Assembly (NCBI GenBank): GCA_038503075.1
Contig: JBCAML010000014.1
Span: forward strand, 62,001-126,000
DNA from: Gyromitra esculenta
Lineage: Eukaryota > Ascomycota > Pezizomycetes > Pezizales > Discinaceae
DNA length: 64,000 nt
Direction of reading: 5' to 3'
The notes under the pieces are model-generated. The model was given only the letters and a program-made list of their open reading frames with translations, was not told the origin of the DNA and searched no databases. Of this stretch, positions 34,204 to 44,855 are shown piece by piece. Position numbers and translations under genes: made by a program. Positions within the stretch are counted from its first letter, which is position 1, and every line of letters starts with the position of its first letter.

Positions 34204-37200
34204 TCAATAGACTTCTTGAGAATGAGCGTCAAGAACCCAATTAACCTCTTTCAACCTTGCCTGATACTCAGACTTATATTGTCTATGCCATTCGAACTTG
34301 GTATTAAAACTATCCACGGGAACCCATCCAGGTTCCATATCGTCCTCTACAAAGTACGGAGGAGTGAGATAAAGTTCGTCTACGAGCATACGTGGGGTTA
34401 TCTCAGGTGATGCACCATCAACCACAGCTCCCCTACTAAGAAGTATTTCCGTGCACCGTGGCAAAGCAAGCCAGATCGCGTACTTCAGAGGCGTGAAACC
34501 AACCCAGTCAGGGGCGTTGATTAATTCTCCCGCTCTGATCACTGGGTGATCGAGAACCCTCTCAAAGAATTCGCTACTGGTCTTAGTTACTTTCGGATTG
34601 TAGTTCTTTGAAGCGACGCGAGAATAGTATCTCTGGATAACTAAATGAAGAAGTGTGTGCTGATGCCCACCTCTGGTGCCTTGTATGAGCGTGCTTCCCT
34701 TGTCAAGCAGTGCTTCAAGATAGTCCCAATTTTCAATTGCGGCAGCCCTCCCTGCAGCGGTCATACAACAATCCATAGGTCTGATATCAAGTTGCTGATA
34801 TGCATACCCTTTTGCAGTTTCGTGATTCGTTTCAAGGTTGATATCTGCACCATACTCTTGGAGTAATCCAACGACATTAGGATCCTCATGGCATAGATGA
34901 ATTGCCGCTTTTCCTTCAGCGAGGGAATTGACAGTGGCATCAGCTCCATGAGAAAGGAGGAGCCTAATCATTTCTAAAGGAATATCGTATCGACAAGCAG
35001 TCATGAGCAAATTCGAAGCCGGACGCCCAGCACCAGATACCGGGTCCTCCTCCAGTGCTGCGTCATCTTCCAGAAATACTTTTGCCATCTCTATAAGCCT
35101 AGCGTGTCGAAACGTATCAAAAGCTGCCAGCAGAACAAGATGCAACGCCGTCTGCCCTTTGGAATCTCTTCCAGAAACCTTAGCCCCTCGGGCAATCATG
35201 GCTTTGACCAAATTCACATTTAGCCTCACCGCAGCGCCATGAATAGGGATGTAGTTCTCGACCTTTTTGGTCTTTACACTCGGCCTCAACATCTTGAACA
35301 GAGCCATTCGGTTAGCCGCCGGGTCTTTTAGGACGTTCGGATAACCGTTTATTGGGATGCCGTGTCTTATAAGCATATCAACACAAGCTGTAAATGCCTG
35401 GCGATATCCTTCACCATGGATAATCCATCTTTGAAAGTCATGACTTAGAGCACCTCCTATCTCGCGATAGAGTTTCGCTCGTTCATCATCAGAAAGGGCA
35501 TCCAGGGCTTTTCCAGTTAGGATAAGAATTTCGGCGATATTTGCGTTGAGAGTGCCCAGCGCGCTGATGAGCGGGTTGAAAGCGCCAGCGTAGAGGAATG
35601 AGTGAGAGAGATAGGGAGTTGAGTTAGCCCCCAGAGACAAAAGATGTTTTACGGCAACTTGGTTTTGGCAGAAACATGCCCAATGGAGCGGGGTGCCACG
35701 GAGGCTAAGGCCGAGAGTATCGAAATGCAGTTCTGAGTTTTTTGTCATTTGAATATTGAGGTCTGCTCCACTGGAAACAAGGAGCTTGCTGATTTCTTCT
35801 ATATCCGCTGGAGGTAAAAGGACAATCCAGTGAAGTGGTGTAACGCTGTTCGTATCGCCAATCGATGGATCTGCATCACTAGACAGAAGCGCTTTTACGA
35901 CATCGGTATGACCGCCTCTACAGGCTAGATAAAGGGGTGTCTGACCCTCGCTGTTGGCTAGGTCGATATTGCCGCCATTCTCGACGAGTAGCATTGAGAT
36001 ATCGACATCACCCATGGCCGCAGAATGGTGTAATAGAAAATTTTGATCAATGAAGTTTCCGAAAGTTTCAGGATTAGAGGATATGCGTTTCGTGTTGAAC
36101 CATTCTAGAAACCGCTCTTTCTCAGAAACACTGTTTAAATCTCCATCCACATCCAAAGTTTTCTGAACAAGTTTCTGCAGTTCCCTGCCCCAGAATACTC
36201 GTACTGCATTCGAATAGTAGTCTTCCGGGGCAAAGTTTTCGAGTTGACTAATTAAACACCGGGTCTCCTCCGCAATGGAGCCGTATAAAAAGACGTCAGG
36301 CACCGGTAAACCATTGGCCTTCATTATCCGGGGCCCGATAATCATGGCAGGCTCATAACCAAGCAGAGCGGCCTGTGAAAGCCAGTTCACCGAATCGTGC
36401 GAACTCATGCTTTGGCCAAAACCAACAGCGCTGCAAAAGCAGAGCTGAAAGGCGGCTTTTCCGCGATCTTCGGATGGAAGAATACTTTGCCTGGTACGGT
36501 TTCGCAGCTCTGCTGATATCTCTGTTTGGATAGAGTCACTTGATAGTGATATGTTTACGAAAAATGAGATGATCTTTATAAAATTATTAGGAAACAAATC
36601 GCTGCTACGGGTTAAATTTATTGTTTGTGGAGGGACTTACCGAATATTCGGTCTCTTGGTGCTGTTCAGGCGGCCTCGATGAAGGTTCAGGTAATTTTTT
36701 TGCGGAAAATAAACTGTTTTTATCAGCACAAAATTTAGTAGGACTGTGTGGTACTTCTCACAAAGTCTCAGCTCCAATAAGCTCTCTTATATGGCTCCAC
36801 CCACCCCTCAAGCGATCCGTTGGACTAGAGCAGAGCGTTTCTCGGAAAATACTCTTACATACTCTCAGCATATCAGGATGAAATTCGCTCGTCTTTTCAA
36901 GAAACTCTAGAGCGAGGTCCAAAATCTTATCCTTGGCTGCGATTGATTCTTAGAATAGGGTTCACCAATGCTTATACTATGCTCGAAAGGTTAGGAAATT
37001 ACCAGGATCAAAACTCAACAGTAAGTCTCTGAAAGCACTCGTATTTTCGTCTCGGTAATACCGTTTCCCATCACAGAATGTCTCAAAAACAGAAAGCCCA
37101 AACGAAAAAACGTCGCACAAGGGGAAATGCTGCAAAGGGATCACAGTCTTTTGCGACGGATGATCCTGCAACTGAACCTCTGGAGCGTTATAAACCGGAG

Positions 37201-37915
37201 TTCCCCCATACTTCATAGTCTCAGTCCCAAGCAGAGCATGTTCAAAATCTGACAACTTGGCGATGAAACGCCGTTCGTGGTGTTTGAAAATGAGTACATT
37301 GTCGGGCTTTACATCACCGTGTGCTATTCCACATGAGTGGAGTACGTCGAGTCCTACGGCTATATCATCGCATATAATCTTTTTTTCTGCCCAAGATAGC
37401 CCACTTGCCGCAAAGTCGTTCAAGGCACCAAGTTCGGCAAGTTCCACGATAAGTGATGGGGAATATCCAATTCCGATGTCCTCCCAGGAGTAACCAAGTA
37501 GCCGAACAAAGTTTGGATGGTTTTTAATGGATGGATGCGAAAGGATTTGTAATTCGAGGAGGACCGATCTGATGCGTCTTCGAAGGGATGGATCCTCGAC
37601 GTACGTTTGAGTGCCAGCCTTTGGAACGGTGAATCTCGTATGCTTTATTGCGACTAGAGTTCGCTCGCTGGTGTAGAGATAGCCTTTCTCAACTAGGTAG
37701 GTAGCGCCTTCACCGATCTTGATTGTTGTATCGTCTTCCACCGCTTTGTGGGGTATTTCGAGGCTACCAACTGTAGTGAGAAGGCTTGAGAGTAACGAAA
37801 AGCTCGTTTGGGATTTAGAGTCCCTTAGAACTAAATGAGGAGTGAATGGCGTGAACTGGGTTTCGAAAGAGGTCGAGGCGGAACTGACAAATTCGAAGTC
37901 GTCGTCGGAGTTCAT
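34204..37915 (-). CDS. Protein kinase-ankyrin repeat fusion, 4 exons, 1180 aa
   Basis: Model: complement(join(34204..36573,36641..36713,36762..36948,37003..37915)); all four phases close, joining the kinase and ankyrin parts into one frame. Residues about 65-390 are a Ser/Thr-kinase-like domain: glycine loop IGEGATYLV, VAIK (Lys91), catalytic loop HGDVKPDN (199-206), metal motif SDFE (222-225, Glu replacing Gly of DFG) and APE at 244-246. The key Lys, Asp, Asn and Asp residues are present, so activity is possible. From about 570 to 1100 there are ankyrin repeats (GQTPLYLACRGGHTDVV, TPLHWIV, TPLHWACFCQNQVAV). The link region is helical. Fungal kinase-ankyrin fusions resemble NLR-like receptor logic with ankyrins as sensor. 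It is divergent from the HeLo gene next door, suggesting a shared promoter. Confidence 0.82.
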
Positions 37916-38672
37916 ATCTACTACACTGGTATGCAAATAATATCCTAATATTCAGTTTGAGGAGGGGTTTGAGGAGTTATTGGTGGAACAACGTGCTCTG
38001 GGTGGTACTATGACCGTGATCGGATATTTAGTTTTGAAAACAGGCAAGGCTTACCTATTAATCGGGTACGTTTTCTTTTTTTACCAAAGCTGTGATGATA
38101 GGTGCTTAAATGTGCGTTTAGATCAAACCATCTAGAACATTAACCGCCCAATAACCAGGACGGCGACTGTGTGATCCTGGTACATACATGCAGTGAGTTT
38201 ACTAATCAACAGATACATCCAAGTAGCTGCAGTGTACTCTACGCGCCTAGTGACTCACCAAATCCGGTGAACAGAGGGGATGCAGGTTCATCCCCACCCC
38301 CACTGCTTTGCAATTTGACATCTGGAGAATGAGGCTGTGTATGAGATTCAAGTAGAAATAGAAAATTCGGTGAATAGTTGCTGGCGCTTGATGGCCTTTT
38401 TCGCAGCATGAAGAGATAAAAAAGCTATATGATCAATAAAAGTCTAGGCTGGCTTACCCTACTACACATCCTGAACTTTCTAACTAGGATTTCAATCATT
38501 GATTCTAACCACGATTGGACTACTACCAAAAAGGGTTAGGGTTAGTGAAATCATAAACACCCCGCAGCTTTTGATCGGTGATCATTAAACGGTAGGTGTG
38601 TTCACAGACCGGTGAAAACATCTCCAGGACACCAAACATCCTCTCACATCAAGTGTACGGTCAAAAAAAACC
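37916..38672. promoter_or_regulatory. Divergent intergenic region between kinase-ankyrin and HeLo genes
   Basis: A 757-base spacer from which both genes start outward. It contains AGGGTTAGGGTTAG (38531-38545) about 130 bases before the HeLo start codon, and AT-rich stretches. A bidirectional promoter is inferred from gene order only. Confidence 0.4.
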
Positions 38673-40337
38673 ATGGACGTTGCAGGCCTCTCCTTTGCAG
38701 TGTTAGATCAACTATTGAAGCTGCTAGACTTTATCGGTACCAAAGTCGAAGAGTCACGAGATTTCGGCAAAGATGCGCAAAAGCTTCGGATTCGCATGGA
38801 CGATGAGCAAAATCGCCTTCAATCATTTCAAAAGTTGCTCTTCGACAAACCGGTTGGGCGAAGGGGAGAATCCATATTCAAAAGCTTCCGCGAGGAAATT
38901 CAACACAACATCCTCGAAATGCTGCGTCAGCTAAGGAGAGAGTTATGGCAATACATCCCAATTCAGATCCGGTATAAAGTCACTGGGGTATTGCCTATGG
39001 ATACGCTGCATCCATCCGAGGCTTCGAGTTCTGTCTTAGCCCGTGAATCTGAGGAAATAGGGATTGAGGAAAAAACGCAGGCTAGTATTAGTGTCCTGCA
39101 AAAGATTACCTGGGTTGGATGGGATAGGAAGAGGGCCGAGAAAATACTGCAGGAGATCGTGGACTGGAATAATCGGATCAAGGCAAATCTGGAGCTCTCT
39201 TTGCTTGAGCTTCAGGTTCAACTTTCAACGGGTAGCGGATTCGACACAAACACTATATACGAGCGTCTTGACCAAGATCAAGACGCCTGGAAGCTCGGGC
39301 TTGCAAACTCGGCTCAACTGCGCAAGCTCACGTTCTCAGAAGACTTTGCCGAGCGGCACGCTCCACCTGCACTTGATTTGAAAGAAACGCCGCTGCGGCT
39401 TCTTACAATTATCGGGCATCTCACGTCAGGTTTATTTTCCCTACAGAACAAAGACCAAGTCCCCGTCTTAATCGAACACAAATCTTACGAGAAACCAACC
39501 TCGAGCGGGAGAAGGCCTCTAGCCGTGGAACAACGAATACGTCAACTGGCTGCACTATTAACACTAGAGAAGCCAAAGACATTCCACATGCTAAGATGCC
39601 GTGGCTACTATCACGAGCCAGATGCTACGCCTGAGCCCCGTTACGGCTTCGTTTTCGATCTACCCCCTGAATCAGCTCCTTATTCCACACCTATATCTCT
39701 ATTGCAGTCATTCCGCAGTAAACCTACCATAAACCTGACTGAGAAATTCAAGGTAGCCTATGCTCTCTCGATCGCCTTGAGCCAGCTGCACCTTGTTGGG
39801 TGGATCCACAAAAGCCTACGTAGCGAATTGATCCTATTCTTTCCACGAAACGCCACAGACGAAGCCGACAGACAGCATGAAATACTCTACGACGATCCGA
39901 AGATTACAGGGTTTGAGTATACCCGTCCAAGTGAATCAATGACGGATGGAGTTTCAGATGACGATATTAATCGGAATATCTATCGACATCCAGATCGGCA
40001 AGGGACCCCGCGACGAGTATTTTCAAAGATCCATGATATATACAGCTTGGGTGTTGTATTGTTGGAGCTCGGTGTTGGGCAGTCTGCCATGACACTTGAA
40101 CCAGCTGGTGCCAACATCTCAGCCGACTGGGAGCCTGAGAAGATCCAAAAACGGCTCCTTAGACATGCTGAGAAACGGCTGCCGGTGAAAATGGGAAAGA
40201 CTTTTGAGGGTGTGGTGAAGAGATGTCTTTTGGGGGATTTTGGGGTCAAGTATGATGATAGAGAGGAGACGGTGTTAATGAGGAGGTTTCGTGAAGAGGT
40301 GGTTGAGCCGCTGCAAAATATAGCTTGTGTTATGTGA
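38673..40337 (+). CDS. HeLo-domain pseudokinase protein, single exon, 554 aa
   Basis: The start CCATGGACG has a strong context. Residues 1-200 look like a HeLo (prion-inhibition and propagation) domain: MDVAGLSFAVLDQLLKLLDF, then IGTKVEESRDFGKDAQKL and RIRMDDEQNRLQSFQKLL, with a helix-bundle pattern. Residues about 280-540 are a kinase-like domain with lost catalysis: the catalytic loop reads IHKSLRSELILFF (Ser for Asp), the DFG position reads TGFEY, and the C-lobe helix reads HDIYSLGVVLLELG. HeLo domains of the HET-S/HELL type insert into membranes to kill cells, and pseudokinases regulate such executioners in MLKL. The combination suggests a regulated cell-death or incompatibility protein. 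An alternative is a DUF7580-type protein with no killing role. Family placement rests on pattern only. Confidence 0.75.
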   Translation: MDVAGLSFAVLDQLLKLLDFIGTKVEESRDFGKDAQKLRIRMDDEQNRLQSFQKLLFDKPVGRRGESIFKSFREEIQHNILEMLRQLRRELWQYIPIQIRYKVTGVLPMDTLHPSEASSSVLARESEEIGIEEKTQASISVLQKITWVGWDRKRAEKILQEIVDWNNRIKANLELSLLELQVQLSTGSGFDTNTIYERLDQDQDAWKLGLANSAQLRKLTFSEDFAERHAPPALDLKETPLRLLTIIGHLTSGLFSLQNKDQVPVLIEHKSYEKPTSSGRRPLAVEQRIRQLAALLTLEKPKTFHMLRCRGYYHEPDATPEPRYGFVFDLPPESAPYSTPISLLQSFRSKPTINLTEKFKVAYALSIALSQLHLVGWIHKSLRSELILFFPRNATDEADRQHEILYDDPKITGFEYTRPSESMTDGVSDDDINRNIYRHPDRQGTPRRVFSKIHDIYSLGVVLLELGVGQSAMTLEPAGANISADWEPEKIQKRLLRHAEKRLPVKMGKTFEGVVKRCLLGDFGVKYDDREETVLMRRFREEVVEPLQNIACVM

Positions 40338-41714
40338 GAACTTGTATAGCTGCCGTTGGTTTTCCCCGTACCTAATACCATCAGCTCTATTACTAATTAG
40401 TAGAGGATAGATACATATGACGGTGGGTGAAGAGCTTGGGGAGCTGTATGTTCTAAAATTTTCTACGATTAATATAAGCTCTAGTCAGTTCATTATCACT
40501 TCACAGCCTCTAGTGCAACTCCCCTTTCGCAAGATATGGTTTTTTATTATTCAATTATTCCATGAAGATTATATTAGAGCGCTTTAACACTGGACTGGGC
40601 TATCAAAACATGGATTTGAAAATTACAGTGCTGTCCGGAAAGTCTTGGCATCCTCATCTCCAGTAAGCACGACTTGCTGACGAAATGGGGAGACGATTTA
40701 TATAGAAGGTGACTATATAAAACTATTGTATGTTATTTGGTATGTCAGTATTCCCAAAAAATTTCATCGCTTTCGATTTGCTGTTCCCTAGCTTGATATA
40801 CAGCTATTTTGTTTTCTATCAGTAGATTGTTGGGTGCCAGGACTTTGCGGACGCGACTGTACAGAACATTTCAATGCTGAGTATGCGGCGGAAGATTTTT
40901 TGATAGATATAGCCCTGATGAGTAAGGTGATTGGTTATAGTTGTAGATTTCGTGTGATTTAAATAAAATAAGGTATCTCGCCAGCAAGCTGCTGTCCGGC
41001 ACAAGGAGCGAAAAGCGTGTATGATTAATCTATCTATCTATCTATCTACAAGGAGCGAAAAGGAGTTTCATGATATCGAGTGATGTTCTATGACTATGAC
41101 GACTTGGGTTTGTAGCTGTTGTGGTTGTAGCTACCATACTGATAGAAATCCAAGATAAGAGAGGAGATTGGACACTATCACAAAACTATAGCTCGGGGTT
41201 TATTATACCAATCAATAGCTTGGAGATACTTCCTGGCGATTCAAATTCGAGTCACCTTCTGTCACTCGATTTCTTTAAGATAAGTGTGTATCCAAAAATA
41301 GAAACTAGATACCAGATCTTTCTCGGTAAGTGGTCTTTCCTTATCAAGCAAGGGCAATCCGTATCACCGCAAATGTTTTTCCCTTCAGGTTCCAGCCGTT
41401 TATTTTGTTTCCATTCACTGCTGCAGATATTTACGTTCACGTGCTGGCTACCCCGCATCGGAGACTGTGATACCCCGAAATTTCAAATTTCAAAAGTATA
41501 TAAATTTGTGACCTCCTCTCAAGACAAAATCCTTCTGTCAAGACTTGTTTGTACCCAAGTTTCCTGTTTGGTTAAACGCAAAATCAAATACGATCCAGAG
41601 TTTGATCTCAAGTGCTTCTATTCGATATCCTATCATCCCATCGTTGACCCAGGTGTCTCCACGATATTAAGTGTCCTATATTTTCATATCCAAATCTCAG
41701 CCTCCAAATTAGAA
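40338..41714. other. Intergenic
   Basis: AT-rich spacer with a CTAT tetranucleotide run near 41028-41048. An open frame of 208 codons (41121-41747) has no ATG-supported start and overlaps the 5' part of the next gene; treated as chance. Confidence 0.4.
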
Positions 41715-43539
41715 ATGCCACCAAAAAATCGTAAGAACCCTAGATAAGATACCCCTTATTTTATCAGGCTTGATATAACAGGAAAACAGCACATGGTAAT
41801 CTCATCATCACCACGTTGCGAGACTTGCAGCGGAAGTATGCCCGAGACAAACAAGCGATTCGCTCAACTTGGATTTCCCTGTCACCCGAGCAACGTAAAG
41901 AGGTGGTTCTAGCAGGGGCCGCTGCTGGAGAGGAGGGGTTTCTGCGCGATAGTGATGACCCAGTAAGCTATCTTCAATAATATTTTAGCCTCGTGGCCCC
42001 ACACAGCGTTGACCTACAGAAATCTAGAGACTTGGGAATGTACGATACATCATTCCAGAACTGAACCTCAAGGACTTAGTCGCTGGGGAAAAAATACTGG
42101 AGCTCCTCGAGCAGCGTGCAACGACCCCGATCTTGGAAATTTACCCGTACGATGCTCGCGTCATGCTCACTTCGATGAGGGTGAATGGGATCAACCACGC
42201 CACGGCACGCAAGAAAGGGGCGGTCATGATGTTCTTTGAAGAGGCTCAATATGGTTCATGCATGGAGCTTACTGAAAAATCTCAAGGAAATGAGATGGAA
42301 AAACTTATCGAACTTGGAAAGGGTCATATTCTTAGCGAAAACGAAGGTGCGATGATAATCCAGCGACAGGTGCACATTTATAGCTTCCTCAGTATTCTGG
42401 TCGATGATATCATGGGTATGAAAAGGATGCTAGATGATCCGAATGGATCGAAGAAAGTGCCAGAAAGAAGAAGAGCTGCCCTAGAACCGAAAGAAGAGAT
42501 CTAGAAAGCTTTGCAGAAACTCGAGGTGTCCGGGGGTTCGAAGAAAGCTACATGTAATTTAAAGGGTAAAAACGTTAGACACACAGTCGAGAATATATTC
42601 GAACGCCTCGCCCAAGACTCACAGGAACAATTTCTATCCGTCGACGACTATATCAATTTAATTCGCGAGGAACCACTTTACTTCTCTCACGTTGCCAATA
42701 ACTATTTCTTCTCATCTCCTAATATGATCAATAACGAAAAGGGGACTCAAGAGTCTATATATAATGGTAGTACTGCCACGAAATTAGTACTAGATCTACT
42801 CCGAGACGTGTACCAGGCTAATACATACTGGAAATATCTTTCAATTCTTGCCTCGGAACTCGCAAAAAACAACCAAAAAACTTCCGAAATGGTTAAGAAC
42901 CCTCTCACGGATGAGCTATGGACCACATGCACCAAAGAGCTGCTTCGCGCGCGGATCGTCTATCGGCGATTTGTGCAGACTGAACTGAAGCACCGCAAAT
43001 TCTTCATCAGAAGCGAGCCGGACTCTAGTAATTCAGGTCAAGTTAAATTCAAGGACCCCCTCGAAACTGTAGCTAAGAAGAACCAATTCACATACTGGAT
43101 ACTCCAACTCACCACCAAATCAGAACTTTCGGACGAAGAAGTACTGCAGTTGCTCAGAAGCCTCGACAACTTCCAGGAAACAATCCCTAAAGCCCGGAAG
43201 CTCATATCCGAACGCATGGGGGACGCACTGGTGGATATCTCAGTTACTGTGGCACTTATGGCCCGTTTAAGGAAGGTTATTGTGGTACCGAAACAAGCAT
43301 CTCCATCGTTCTTCAAAAGGTTAATTACGGCACGTACGGTAGAGGTAGAAGAAATTTGGGATGGAACTGACCTCGCTGATTATGCATTCCCCGTCGATAA
43401 TTTAAAAGAACCCGCGGCCGCTGAGAATTGCCTTCGTGTTATCATTGAACACCTGACACCAGAAGTCAGCGCCACACACCAGTGCCAACCAGATGCGGTA
43501 ATATCTTATTACCCGGCCGACACACATTTCGGTATATAG
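41715..43539 (+). pseudogene. Uncharacterised gene interrupted by an in-frame TAG (or read through a 48-base intron), about 566 codons
   Basis: Exons 41715-41730, 41790-41962 and 42028-42504 give a 221-residue reading (MPPKN, then PHGNLIITTLRDLQRK) ending in TAG at 42502-42504; the same frame continues without break for 345 codons to 43539. Both halves look coding: helix-rich with KDLVAGEKILELLEQ before, and ENIFERLAQDSQEQFLS and DEEVLQLLRSLDNFQE after. A GT-AG interval of 48 bases (about 42457-42504) would splice in frame and remove the stop, but its donor is GTGCCA and it has no clear branch site, so a nonsense mutation is the simpler reading. The family is not recognised. The last 100 bases recur at 47.7 kb. 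Confidence 0.5.
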
Positions 43540-43555
43540 GTAGGAAGCATCCACC
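43453..43555 (+). repeat. Gene-end segment duplicated at 47733-47835
   Basis: The last 87 bases of the gene above plus flank match 47733-47835: both contain CTGACACCAGA, CCAGATGCGGTAAT, TTCGGTATATAG and a GCATCC(A)CCCCCG stretch, with small indels between. It suggests a duplicated or fragmented gene family. Confidence 0.6.
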
Positions 43556-43804
43556 CCCGAGAATTGACAAGATTCCCCATCTCTTCTACTTGTGCTCTAG
43601 CGTAAGTAACTGAAAACAAGGATAAGATTTTGGCCAACCAAATTTTGAAGTGCTGCTGCGGGACGAATTAAAAAACGTTGCCACCAAAAGGCATTTTCAG
43701 ATACTTATGTTAGAGCACGAGTACAACCTCTGTCAAGAACGAACTAGCACCCCACGCTCAACGAAGTCATCCATACACAAACCATCACGAATCTGGTTGA
43801 GTCC

Positions 43805-44164
43805 ATGATGGCTTTTGTCGCTACCAACAGCGGTCACCTAATTACCTCCGCTACAACGTTGATTGTCGGTGTCATAACGACTTATATCGTGACCTCGCAC
43901 ACAACCACGGTATCCATCTCAAGTGATAGGAAGTTCGAAGTAATCAATCAAAAATTCGAGGGTTTGGACAAGAGAATCGAGGGTTTGGACACGAGGGTTG
44001 CTAGTGTGGAGAAAGATGTCAAGATGCTGAACATCGTGCTGAGGGTCCTTGAAGAAATGTCGTACGGATTAGTCAGGGCTTCCGCTGGAGATAAGGGTCA
44101 TTTGGGCCGTCTCACGAAGGCCTATGAAAACTGGAAGGGCTGCAGAGAAACTGGCGGCTGTTAG
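43805..44164 (+). CDS. Small membrane-anchored coiled-coil protein, 119 aa
   Basis: The start is at ATGATG (43805). Residues about 10-32 are hydrophobic (HLITSATTLIVGVITTYIV), likely one membrane helix. Residues 45-80 show a heptad pattern with an internal duplicate (FEGLDKRIEGLDTRV), likely a coiled coil. The tail is basic and ends with Cys. The family is not recognised. It is downstream of the interrupted gene on the same strand and could be a separate small adaptor. Upstream exons cannot be excluded. Confidence 0.5.
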   Translation: MMAFVATNSGHLITSATTLIVGVITTYIVTSHTTTVSISSDRKFEVINQKFEGLDKRIEGLDTRVASVEKDVKMLNIVLRVLEEMSYGLVRASAGDKGHLGRLTKAYENWKGCRETGGC

Positions 44165-44503
44165 GAAAAGAAGCTGGCACGTTTTGTGAGTGAGTCATCC
44201 CTGAGTTTTACTTCGCGAAGATTCGGCTTGTAAATGGAAGTTGTTTGTTGAACAGGATGGTTAATGCTTCAAATAGAAGCATATCCGTATGAATGACGAT
44301 AGTAGGTACATGTATCTCCTGGTTGTTCTAGGCGTGCACGACCGTGAGAGAGACTTTGGCTGACTGTTAAGCGAGATATGTACAGACGAGCGAGAAGGGT
44401 TTAGATTCGAGAACCTTCCAGATTAGGAATGACGGTTAGTCAAAAGTACATGTATGTATCATCATCTTTGAGAAGTTTGACTGGGGACGTTGGCTAATAC
44501 ATC
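44165..44503. other. Intergenic left of the inverted-repeat structure
   Basis: A spacer of about 340 bases between the coiled-coil gene and the left inverted-repeat arm. Nothing was recognised. Confidence 0.4.
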
Positions 44504-44855
44504 ACGTATTTGACCAGGGAGTAGGTCAGGCGGGGAAATGGGTACGGGGGCGCGTAGCTAGAATGCAAAAAAATAGAAATCAGAGACTGCTGACAAATAA
44601 AAATAAGAGACCGCCAATAAATACAAATAAGAAAAAGAACTCTAAAATACAAAATACAAAATAGCAAAACATTAATTAGCTTGTCTTTTTCCTAACACGC
44701 AGCCTTGTAATCCTTGCAGGAGCTTTTTCAACTTCAGCAGCCTCTCCTCCTAGCCCACTTTCTTCCTTACAGTCTCTAAAGCTTTTTCTTTTATCCGTTT
44801 CCCTTTCTCTTTTATAGGCGCTTGCTGAACATGTGGAGGCGAAGAAGTAATAGCA
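44504..44855 (-). repeat. Left arm of a 350-bp inverted repeat
   Basis: It is the reverse complement of 46865-47219 over about 350 bases with small indels. On the minus strand it reads as the 3' end of an open frame (KEKGKRIKEKALETV, then EVEKAPARITRL after a frameshift) followed by an AT-rich segment and AGCTACGCGCCCCCGTACCC, ending GGTCAAATACGT. It has a 16-base insertion relative to the right arm near its outer end. Confidence 0.75.

Noticed and set aside
36621..36881. Plus-strand frame in the kinase-ankyrin linker
   Set aside because: Antisense to exons 2-3 of the kinase-ankyrin gene, whose splicing closes in frame.
41121..41747. 208-codon open frame before the interrupted gene
   Set aside because: No ATG-supported start, AT-biased composition, and its end overlaps the MPPKN exon in the same frame only by chance.
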